The notes under the pieces: model-generated
What the model was told of the DNA's origin: nothing
The model's input: only the letters and a program-made list of their open reading frames with translations
Databases searched by the model: none
Made by a program: the position numbers and the translations under genes
Part shown: one piece after another, positions 53,483 through 60,839 of the stretch
Position numbering within the stretch: the first letter of the stretch is position 1
Layout of the letters: the number at the start of each line of letters is the position of its first letter
DNA from: Paeniglutamicibacter sp. Y32M11
Lineage (GTDB): Bacteria; Actinomycetota; Actinomycetes; Actinomycetales; Micrococcaceae
Length of the DNA: 64,000 nt
Direction: 5' to 3'
Assembly: GCF_019285735.1 (NCBI RefSeq)
Contig: NZ_CP079107.1
Span: forward strand, 3,720,001-3,784,000

Positions 53483-54487
53483 CTACTTGGACCAGACGGT
53501 GTCTTCAATGGTGGGACGGGTCTCCACGATGCCGTATTTGGCCAAGAGATCTGCGAACTGATTGAGTGCATCCACGTCCAGATCTGCATTCCATTCGATG
53601 AAGTTGGTTTTCGCTGCGGCCTCCGGTGACGTTCCAAGAGCTGCAGGCAACAACGCCCGCACTTCGTCCTGATGACCCTCGGCATAGTCAAGAGTCTTAT
53701 CAAGGGCCGAGACAAAACCCTCTACCAATTCGGGGTCTTTTTCGGTCAAGGCACCACTGGAAGCTATAACCAGCTCAGCGCCTCCCAACTTGGTATCGTG
53801 GATGAAATCGCTGACAACGGCTCCGCCATCGCCGATAATCTGTTGCATGAAGGGTGGGCCGGCCATCCCTGCGTCGATGTCCCCGCTCTCGAGCTGTGCG
53901 CTGACCTCGTTGAAGCCAAGTTGAACGAACTTCACCTTGGCAGGATCACCTCCATCAAGGGCGACGGCTTCCTTGATACCGATTTCACCAATGCTGCCGA
54001 GTGCGTTAATGGATACGGTCCTACCCTCCAGATCCTTGGCGCTCTTGATCTGAGAATCGGGGCCCACCAGGACAGCCACGGAATCCTCAACCATTTTGGG
54101 CCGGTTGCGTGCGTATCCGGCGACGATCTTCACGTCCAAGCCTTGGGTTGTCGCGACCAAGGGTGTGGTCGGGCTCGCCAGCATGAACTCGAGACTTCCG
54201 GAGCTCAACGACGGCAACTGTGCTGCACTGCTCTGACCCAGCAGCATCTCAAGGTCGATACCTTCATCTTTGAAGTACCCCTTATCAATGCCAAGCTGGA
54301 TGGCTCCCACCGCAGATGATGGAAACAGGCCAATGGTGACATCCTTCAGGTTGGCGTCGGTCGAACCGCCACCGCTTGAGGCCGTTTCGCTTTTTCCTCC
54401 GGAAATGGATCCCGAAGCGCAACCGGTTAGTGCGACGGCGGCGACGAGTGCTACTACAGACAGTGTGCGAGTTGTCTTCGTGTTCAT
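53483..54487 (-). CDS. ABC importer substrate-binding lipoprotein (NMT1/SsuA-like)
   Basis: This 334-residue protein has a lipoprotein signal peptide ending in LTGC and a low-complexity linker. The periplasmic-binding fold of the NMT1/SsuA type begins at VTIGLFPSSAVGAIQLGIDKGYF and continues with LEGRTVSINALGSIGEIGI and DIDAGMAGPPFMQQI. The cysteine should be lipidated, tethering it outside the membrane. It follows the MhpA-like gene by 117 bases and leads the importer genes. It presumably captures the aromatic acid or ketone consumed by the cluster. Confidence 0.92.
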   Translation of the reverse strand: MNTKTTRTLSVVALVAAVALTGCASGSISGGKSETASSGGGSTDANLKDVTIGLFPSSAVGAIQLGIDKGYFKDEGIDLEMLLGQSSAAQLPSLSSGSLEFMLASPTTPLVATTQGLDVKIVAGYARNRPKMVEDSVAVLVGPDSQIKSAKDLEGRTVSINALGSIGEIGIKEAVALDGGDPAKVKFVQLGFNEVSAQLESGDIDAGMAGPPFMQQIIGDGGAVVSDFIHDTKLGGAELVIASSGALTEKDPELVEGFVSALDKTLDYAEGHQDEVRALLPAALGTSPEAAAKTNFIEWNADLDVDALNQFADLLAKYGIVETRPTIEDTVWSK

Positions 54488-54604
54488 GATTTTCTCTCTT
54501 CATTGAGCAAACGATTGAATGATGGATACTGCGGTGGCGAATGTTTAGCCGCCTTGTGGAGCGAGACCGATGGTGTTGTTCGGTTTGCGCGGAGACCTAC
54601 TTAC

Positions 54605-56293
54605 TTAGGCGACGCGTCCGACCTCGGGCACGGGCACGGACACCAGCGTTTTAGCTAGTTCTGCTGGGGTCTTGACGTAGGCGCTTTCCAGAACCCGCTG
54701 CAGTGTTCCGTTCAGGTCCTGGGCGAGGCATTCGGCGGCAATGACGTGGTCTGGGCGGACAATGACGGCTGAAATCGGGCGGTCGTGGAACCAGGTTTTC
54801 AGCAGACCATTACTGTCTCCGATGACACGGACGCCCGGCGACGCGTGTTCTTCGGCCCAGCTCAACTGGGTTGATGGAACGACGTGAACCAGCGTGGCGT
54901 GGAGCGCGTCGAGCTGGATGCGCACTTCTGCCGATACGAAATACGCAGGATCGTTGTTCCATACGTAGATCCTCCATCCCACGGCCGTGGCATCGTCCAA
55001 GAGCACATCATCGCGCTCGAGAGTTTTCACCCGTGGCTGAGGGAAAAGGGTGCCAGTGCTTGGGTGTGCACCATCCTCTACCGGGACGGACTTCGAGACC
55101 TGCCACGGAACATGCAGCACCACTCCCCGAGTGTATTTTGGCATTGGTTTGAAGCCCTGACCCGAAACGTAGGACTTGAGTTTCGGGAGGTGCTCAATCA
55201 CTGCGGCGGTGGCGTCTCGCACCGCGGAGGTGATCTTACTTCGGTTGGTAACCACCTTGGCCATACCCACGGAAAGCTCCACCATCGCCTTAACGTGATC
55301 TTGCCGTTCCTCGGCATAGGTATCCAAGAGCTGCTCACCCGCCACACCGCGAACCACCGCCGGCAATTTCCATCCCAAGTTCATGGCATCTCGAATGCAC
55401 GAGTTCCAGCCCTGCCCGGCCACGACCGGCATCACGTGCGCGGCGTCCCCAGCCAGCAATACCCGGCCCTCACGAAAGCGCTCTGCAACCCTGGCATGGT
55501 GTTCGTAGATACGACGGCGGATCACGTCCAAGGACGAAGGGTCGGTGACATGATCCTTCAAGAGTTGGTGCAGGAACTCATCACTATGAACGAGGTCATC
55601 GTCCTCACCCTCGAGGAGCATGAACTCCCAGCGACGGATTCCGTGAGGCAGGCTCAAGGTCGCGTATCCGCGAGCAGGGTCTCCCCCAAAGACCGCGTGT
55701 GGGGTACCCAACGGATCATTGGCAACGTCGATGACCAGACCACGTTGTTCTCGAGTGGTACCGGTGAATGGAATGCCGAGCTTTTGCCGGGTAAATGAGC
55801 GTCCCCCTTCGCAACCAACCACATACGCTGCGTGGATGGTTCGCTCTTCGTCCCCGGTCTTGATCGTGACGGTGACCCCGTTCTTGTCCTGTGTCAGGTC
55901 TGTGGCCTCGGAACCAAAGCGGACATCAACGCAGTCAAAGCGGCGAGTCCCCTCCAGCAGAACCTCATCTACCAGCGGCTGCACAAAGCCGTTGCGCCGT
56001 GGCCAACCGAATTCTCGGGTGACCGGGTTGATCCCGGCAATGATTTTGCCGGTGCCGTTGACGATCCGTACCTGCTGATCCGGGACGGTATGGACAAGCA
56101 CTTCGTCAACCAACCCGATGGTTTGCATGGCACGCAAGGATTCATCATCGATGCCCACGGCCCGGGGGTAATCAATCAGCTTGGCTCTGGCCTCCACCAA
56201 GATCGTACGGATGCCGTTCATCCCCAGGAGGTTGGCCAACGTCAAACCCGTTGGACCTGCCCCGATGATGAGTATTTCAGTTTGCTCGCTCAT
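54605..56293 (-). CDS. mhpA: FAD aromatic hydroxylase, MhpA-like
   Basis: This 562-residue class A flavin monooxygenase resembles MhpA, 3-(3-hydroxyphenyl)propionate hydroxylase (E. coli 554 residues). It has the FAD fold EILIIGAGPTGLTLANLLG, YVVGCEGGRSFTRQKLGIPF and the second FAD motif GRVLLAGDAAHVMPVVAGQGWNS. A frame extends to 56503, but the ATG at 56293 begins the conserved fold and overlaps the aldolase stop (ATGA). It probably adds a hydroxyl ortho to a phenol, giving the catechol cleaved by the MhpB-like dioxygenase. Confidence 0.9.
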   Translation of the reverse strand: MSEQTEILIIGAGPTGLTLANLLGMNGIRTILVEARAKLIDYPRAVGIDDESLRAMQTIGLVDEVLVHTVPDQQVRIVNGTGKIIAGINPVTREFGWPRRNGFVQPLVDEVLLEGTRRFDCVDVRFGSEATDLTQDKNGVTVTIKTGDEERTIHAAYVVGCEGGRSFTRQKLGIPFTGTTREQRGLVIDVANDPLGTPHAVFGGDPARGYATLSLPHGIRRWEFMLLEGEDDDLVHSDEFLHQLLKDHVTDPSSLDVIRRRIYEHHARVAERFREGRVLLAGDAAHVMPVVAGQGWNSCIRDAMNLGWKLPAVVRGVAGEQLLDTYAEERQDHVKAMVELSVGMAKVVTNRSKITSAVRDATAAVIEHLPKLKSYVSGQGFKPMPKYTRGVVLHVPWQVSKSVPVEDGAHPSTGTLFPQPRVKTLERDDVLLDDATAVGWRIYVWNNDPAYFVSAEVRIQLDALHATLVHVVPSTQLSWAEEHASPGVRVIGDSNGLLKTWFHDRPISAVIVRPDHVIAAECLAQDLNGTLQRVLESAYVKTPAELAKTLVSVPVPEVGRVA

Positions 56294-57036
56294 AGCGACT
56301 CCTTTAATGCCGCAATTGATGCGCGTGCTTGTTTTCCGATGAACAGCAAATCGATCCCCAGCCCCACGTAGCCCAGGTTGAGGCCGCGGATTTGTTCGGC
56401 CGCGAATGCTGGATCGCTGCAATACAGCCCCAGCTTGACCTGGTGTGCGCGGGCCAGCTGGGATAGGTGAGCCAGAGCATCCGCCACGGGTCCGCTGGAC
56501 CAATCAGGACGTCCCGCAAGCCCATAAGACACCGCCAAGTCACTCGGTCCCACATAGATGGAATCCACCCCCTGGACTCCCATGATCGCTTCTGCTGCTT
56601 CAACCCCGGCGACAGATTCAATCTGGGCCACGGCAACAACCGATTCGTTGCCGGCCGCACAATAATCGACACCCTCATAGAGGTTCGGACGACTGGGCCC
56701 CAGGCTTCGTGCACCCATCGGCGGATACTTCGTTGCGCGCACCAAAGCTCGTGCCTGCTCGACCGTCTCCACGGTTGGTGCGACGATACCGCGCGCCCCG
56801 CTGTCCAGGAGTCGACCGATGGCACCGGAATCGATGCTTGCCACGCGGGCATAAACATGGGAGTTGCCCCGCGGAGTGGATCGCAGCATGTTGCAGGCTT
56901 GATCCAGACCGATTTCGCCATGCTGGAGATCAATGACCACCCCGTCGTAACCTGCATTCAGGCCACTCTCAACCGCCGCCATGGATGGCAGAGCGATGTG
57001 CAATAGTGTCGGAGTTGCCTCCACATGAAGAGTCAT
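56290..57036 (-). CDS. HpaI/HpcH-type class II aldolase
   Basis: This 248-residue barrel protein matches the HpcH/HpaI aldolase family: VIDLQHGEIGLDQACNMLRS with the catalytic His, GIVAPTVETVEQARALVRAT, the metal-ligand Glu in VAQIESVAGVEAAE and the ligand Asp in SIYVGPSDLAVSYG. It overlaps its neighbours on both sides (ATGA). In this pathway it should split 4-hydroxy-2-oxo acid into pyruvate and an aldehyde, replacing the HMG-like MhpE aldolase of E. coli. No acylating acetaldehyde dehydrogenase (MhpF) accompanies it. Confidence 0.9.
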   Translation of the reverse strand: MTLHVEATPTLLHIALPSMAAVESGLNAGYDGVVIDLQHGEIGLDQACNMLRSTPRGNSHVYARVASIDSGAIGRLLDSGARGIVAPTVETVEQARALVRATKYPPMGARSLGPSRPNLYEGVDYCAAGNESVVAVAQIESVAGVEAAEAIMGVQGVDSIYVGPSDLAVSYGLAGRPDWSSGPVADALAHLSQLARAHQVKLGLYCSDPAFAAEQIRGLNLGYVGLGIDLLFIGKQARASIAALKESL

Positions 57037-57485
57037 TGGTTGCCGCCAGCTTCAATGCGTTTGGCATGGTTGGCAGCGTTTTCTGCCCCGAACACCGGAA
57101 CGATTTCGCGACGCTTGATCAACCATGTTCCATCGACGTTGACGTACTGTTCGCGGAATTCACCCACGCTTGCCGGCCGCAAGGGATCCGACTGGCTGTC
57201 CCTGAACGTCATGTAGTAGGTGGTGCCGCACAACATTCCCTGATCAAAAGCGAGGCGCGTCCCGCCGGAGAAATGACGGACCGTACCTGCATTAATCTTG
57301 ATCCGCTTCTCACCCCAGGCCTTGATGGCTGCCCGGCCCTCCATGACACCCATGGGGCCGACGGAAATGCAGTCATCCGTGTAGAGGAGATGCAATTGAT
57401 CCGCATGGCCGTGATCAAGCAACCAATGGTATTCCGCGACCAGTTGTTCGATTTCCGTACGGATCTCGTGAGTCACCTTAGACAT
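57033..57485 (-). CDS. SnoaL/NTF2-like protein
   Basis: This 150-residue protein has the cone-shaped SnoaL/NTF2 fold: a helical start (EIRTEIEQLVAEYHWLLDHGHADQLHLLYTDDC) and then strands ending VNVDGTWLIKRREIVPVFG. The ATG at 57485, 9 bases after AAGG, overlaps the end of the hydratase gene by 8 bases; in-frame upstream starts exist at 57494 and 57560. Family members include isomerases, small hydroxylase subunits and hydratases. Its role in a meta-cleavage operon is unknown; it could accelerate a keto-enol or double-bond shift. Confidence 0.8.
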   Translation of the reverse strand: MSKVTHEIRTEIEQLVAEYHWLLDHGHADQLHLLYTDDCISVGPMGVMEGRAAIKAWGEKRIKINAGTVRHFSGGTRLAFDQGMLCGTTYYMTFRDSQSDPLRPASVGEFREQYVNVDGTWLIKRREIVPVFGAENAANHAKRIEAGGNQ

Positions 57486-58278
57486 CGCATTCATCCTTCG
57501 ATTGAAGAGTCGCCGACACCGAGCCGAACCCATGGGAAAACTTTGCGGTGTAGGGAACATCCGGATCCCAGTCCACGATCATGCCGATGGATCCAGAGAG
57601 CAGAATCTCGCCCGCGAGAAGTGGTTTGCCGACGCGAAGCGACGTTTCTGCGAGCCATTGGATCGCGTTGATCGGTCCCTTCAGGACATTGCTGCCGATG
57701 CCTCGCGTCACTTCTTCATCGCCGCGGTAAAGGACCATCACCACATCCCTGAGGTCGACTTCCCCATAGGGCAGTTGAACCGTGCCTGTCACGATGCCCT
57801 CGCACGCCGCGTTATCCGCGACGGTGTCCAGAATGCTCATGGCATAGTTGTGGTAACGACAATCCACAAGTTCCAGAGCGGGAACGACGTAGTCGATCGC
57901 CGCCACGATGGACTCCATCTCCGAGCTGAGCAGATCGTGCTTCAGCACAAATGCGAGCTCGGCTTCGATCTTTGGCTTGATGAAAGCGGACCGAGGGCGA
58001 CTGACGCCGTTCGTGAAGATCATGTCATCCAGAACGATCCCGTAGTCGGGCTGATCCACTCCGGCTTTCTTTTGCACCATGGGGTTGGTCAGGCCAACCT
58101 TGCGCCCAACGCGCCTGAGCCCAAAGGCTTCTTCGCGACGCTTGGTATTCACTTCGGAAATTGCGTAGGCAGCGTCGAGGTCCCCCTCCGGCAACTGGTG
58201 CCGAATGTGGTCTATTGGTGTGAGGTCTTGACGTGCCGCGTAGAGTTCGTCGGCGATCTTTTGAATGATCTGAGACAC
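57478..58278 (-). CDS. mhpD: 2-keto-4-pentenoate hydratase
   Basis: This 266-residue protein matches MhpD (269 residues in E. coli). It has GRKVGLTNPMVQKKAGVDQPDYG, SAFIKPKIEAELAFVLKHDL with metal-binding glutamates, VVPALELVDCRYHNY and LLAGEILLSGSIGM. I chose the GTG at 58278, which has GGAAAGG upstream and matches the family start; the frame extends to 58452 inside the hydrolase gene. It should add water to 2-hydroxypenta-2,4-dienoate, giving 4-hydroxy-2-oxovalerate. It follows the hydrolase by 5 bases. Confidence 0.92.
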   Translation of the reverse strand: MSQIIQKIADELYAARQDLTPIDHIRHQLPEGDLDAAYAISEVNTKRREEAFGLRRVGRKVGLTNPMVQKKAGVDQPDYGIVLDDMIFTNGVSRPRSAFIKPKIEAELAFVLKHDLLSSEMESIVAAIDYVVPALELVDCRYHNYAMSILDTVADNAACEGIVTGTVQLPYGEVDLRDVVMVLYRGDEEVTRGIGSNVLKGPINAIQWLAETSLRVGKPLLAGEILLSGSIGMIVDWDPDVPYTAKFSHGFGSVSATLQSKDECDV

Positions 58279-58283
58279 CGTGT

Positions 58284-59150
58284 TCAGCCTTTCCGTGCTA
58301 GAAAATCGACAGCTCGATCGTTGAACGACTGCGGGTCTTCCCATTGCGGCCAATGTGCTGCATTCGGGATGGTCAGCAGTTCTCCGTCGTGAAGCATTGA
58401 GGCGAGCCGTTCTCCGGTTTCGACACCGCCGGATGGTTCGTGATCGGTCCAAACCAGCAACGTCGGCACCGTGACCGCTGCGTAGTCAGCCTCGGTGACC
58501 CTGTTGCGAAAACGAATTTCTGGATTCTGCAGCGCCAAAATATGTTCCACCGAGCGTGCGAAGCCCGGGCGGCTATAAACGGCCTGGCGCATGCGCACCA
58601 GTTCGTCGGTAATGAGATCTGCTGCATGGATCACTACCTGCAAGCGGGCCTTGACGTTTTCAAACGTGGGGTTATCAACGGCATCACGAGTGACAGACCG
58701 GCCCTTGCTCATGGCTGGCTGACCCACGATGCGTCCGCCTGGAGCGCTGAGAATAAGGGTCTTGACCCGTGAGGCATGCGATTGAGCGAATTTCAAGGCA
58801 ATCCAACCACCCAGCGACTCGCCACAAAGGTGCACACGTTCCAGTTTCAGGGCATCCAGGAGCCCGAGCAGATGTTCTTCGTAGTCGGGAATTTCAAGAT
58901 CAGATTCCGCCAACGTTGAGAAACCATGTCCCGGATAGTCATAGGCAACGACTCGGTGTGTTTGAGCCAATGCACGGATATTGTGCGTGAAAGCTTCGAT
59001 GTGTCCACTGGTGCCGGCTAAGAGCACGATGGTGTCCTCCCCGGTACCCACCGATAGCACTCGTGTACGCCATTGGCCGACGTTGACATAACTTATGCTG
59101 TGCGGCAGGTCGCCAATTTCCTGCCACAACGTCGGGAGCGACGGTTTCAT
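58284..59150 (-). CDS. mhpC: Meta-cleavage product C-C hydrolase, MhpC-like
   Basis: This 288-residue alpha/beta hydrolase has the oxyanion strand IVLLAGTSGHIEAF, the nucleophile elbow GESLGG (Ser112; E. coli MhpC uses Ser110), VWTDHEPSGG with the acid residue, and the catalytic histidine in NAAHWPQWEDP. It should split the ring-fission dienedioate into succinate and 2-hydroxypenta-2,4-dienoate. Its start overlaps the dioxygenase stop (ATGA). Confidence 0.9.
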   Translation of the reverse strand: MKPSLPTLWQEIGDLPHSISYVNVGQWRTRVLSVGTGEDTIVLLAGTSGHIEAFTHNIRALAQTHRVVAYDYPGHGFSTLAESDLEIPDYEEHLLGLLDALKLERVHLCGESLGGWIALKFAQSHASRVKTLILSAPGGRIVGQPAMSKGRSVTRDAVDNPTFENVKARLQVVIHAADLITDELVRMRQAVYSRPGFARSVEHILALQNPEIRFRNRVTEADYAAVTVPTLLVWTDHEPSGGVETGERLASMLHDGELLTIPNAAHWPQWEDPQSFNDRAVDFLARKG

Positions 59151-60091
59151 GCTGCACCATCGGTCATGGCGGCCACTACGCCGAAGCCAGCGCCCCAGGT
59201 GTCAACCGGCCAGTACTTGTCCACCACGAAGTCGTAACTGCCTGCCGTCGCTAAAGCGCTGAAGGCGGCAATCCACGTCCGAATTTCGTGGGCACCACTG
59301 CCACCCTCGGAACCGATCCATTCATTGGTCCAAGCGTCAACAACACTCATATCACCACGCCGGAAGACGTCGAGCACTTCCATGTCCCAGGCTGCATTCA
59401 ACGGCTGCGTTGTAGCCTTCCCTTCGGCGAACTTCCGAATGTTCGCAATCATGGTTGACTCGCGCACTTGGCGTTGTTCCGGGGTCGTTTCTAAATGCAC
59501 AAGTCGCTCTTTTACCTCGTCCGGCGAGGTGTCCCACACCGGGATCGGCGGGTTGTGCGATAGTCCGCCCGAGGCGAAAATCAAGACTTTCTTGTCCAAT
59601 TTTTGTGCCGCACGACCCACCGCTTCGCCCAGCAGACGCACACGGTTCATGGGCGATAAGGGTAGGCCCACGGAATTGACGAAGATCGGGACAAAGGGAT
59701 TCGTGAATCCGTGCCCGTAGACGAACTCGAGTGGCTGCAACACGCCGTGGTCAACAAGCAGACGTTCCGAGCGAGCAATATCGATGCCGTCCTCAAGGAT
59801 CAGCCGATGAAGTTCACGGGCAGTTTCGCCGTCCACGGGCAGCGGTCCCGATGCGGTGCCCCAGTCGCCAATACCGTTAGCCTGCGCACCGACACAGAAG
59901 GGCGGCATCATCTCGTACATCACGCCGTTGAAGTGATCTGGCCCCAAGGCAATGGTGATGTCCGGGTTATAGTCCGCGACAAAAGATCGCACATCACCGA
60001 TTGCTTCGTTAATTTCGGCGAAGGTACTCCCTCCTGGATCTACGTTCCCAAACGATGGCGCGTGGGACATGGCAGCTACTGCAAGTGTCAT
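59147..60091 (-). CDS. mhpB: LigB-type extradiol dioxygenase, MhpB-like
   Basis: The 314-residue product has exactly the length of E. coli MhpB (2,3-dihydroxyphenylpropionate 1,2-dioxygenase). The catalytic histidines fall at the same positions: His115 (VDHGVLQPLEF) and His179 (GGLSHNPP). MSHAPSFGNVDPGG and IALGPDHFNGVMYEMMPPFC complete the LigB core. It uses Fe(II) and O2 to cleave the catechol beside the hydroxyls. The ATG at 60091 has GGGGAAAG upstream; the extension to 60124 is not conserved. It is the first gene of a very long, tightly coupled array. Confidence 0.93.
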   Translation of the reverse strand: MTLAVAAMSHAPSFGNVDPGGSTFAEINEAIGDVRSFVADYNPDITIALGPDHFNGVMYEMMPPFCVGAQANGIGDWGTASGPLPVDGETARELHRLILEDGIDIARSERLLVDHGVLQPLEFVYGHGFTNPFVPIFVNSVGLPLSPMNRVRLLGEAVGRAAQKLDKKVLIFASGGLSHNPPIPVWDTSPDEVKERLVHLETTPEQRQVRESTMIANIRKFAEGKATTQPLNAAWDMEVLDVFRRGDMSVVDAWTNEWIGSEGGSGAHEIRTWIAAFSALATAGSYDFVVDKYWPVDTWGAGFGVVAAMTDGAA

Positions 60092-60839
60092 TTTTCTTTC
60101 CCCTCGGCCCGTTAGGCCTCGCAATTTTGAGCTTATGAGCAGCTCTTCAAATAGACTGCATCTTCTAGAACCATGATTCTAGTGTCTTGGTTCACATTAA
60201 GCTAGCACTCTTTTCGAACGTGAAGTTTGGACCGGACAGGAAGTGTCGCGATTCGGACAAACCGACGAAACTCGAAGGGAATTGACGGAGGGAAGGCGCC
60301 CGACACTCCCGGATGGACACCGCGCGCACATTTTCTGCCCCAGGCTTCGTTCCCGTGCCGTCGAAACCCCGCTGGACTTGGCGCCCACACCACCGAGCGT
60401 CCGTTGGTGGCTACACTGCCCTGTTCATGCGCTCAAGCCATTCATCAACCGGTTTTGATGCGGCGACGGCTCCCCCTAAGGAGTAGGTCCGGGCCAAGTG
60501 CCCGGGCACCAGCATCCACGGCCAACTAAACTCTGTGCACCGCGCAACCATGCGCTCTGCACGGCCGCCAGCTCGGGGCGATCGGTCTCACAGGGCGCAT
60601 TGCAACAACCCCCAAATCCCCAGCTTTGACCGCTCTTTCACGCGGTCCATCCCGGTTCGACGAATCTGGGCGATAGAGCCGCAATTCACGGCCCGGCGTT
60701 GACCGGCACCTCGGTTTTCTACCCTTCGTGGATCCGGTGCTGATTGCGACACAGAACACGCCATTCACTGCACGCCCAAGGCCCCCACAACCGACTGAGC
60801 CCCGGATTCATGAGGCCCCCTGCACTAAAGTTGAATGTT
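60092..60839. other. Intergenic region upstream of the mhp-like array
   Basis: About 750 bases between divergent genes. The first 100 bases carry the promoter and the palindrome at 60165-60182. The rest holds no supportable gene; a perfect palindrome GTGCCCGGGCAC at 60498-60509 is the only other element I noticed. Confidence 0.5.
60165..60182. promoter_or_regulatory. Operator-like inverted repeat before the mhp-like array
   Basis: CTAGAA-CCATGA-TTCTAG has perfect 6-bp arms and a 6-base spacer, centred about 80 bases upstream of the dioxygenase start. It is a plausible site for the TetR protein encoded at 48221-48862. Confidence 0.5.

Noticed and set aside
56294-56503. 70-residue N-terminal extension of the MhpA-like protein
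   Set aside because: Arg/Pro-rich, inside the aldolase gene, with no similarity to flavin hydroxylases; the FAD fold begins right after the ATG at 56293.
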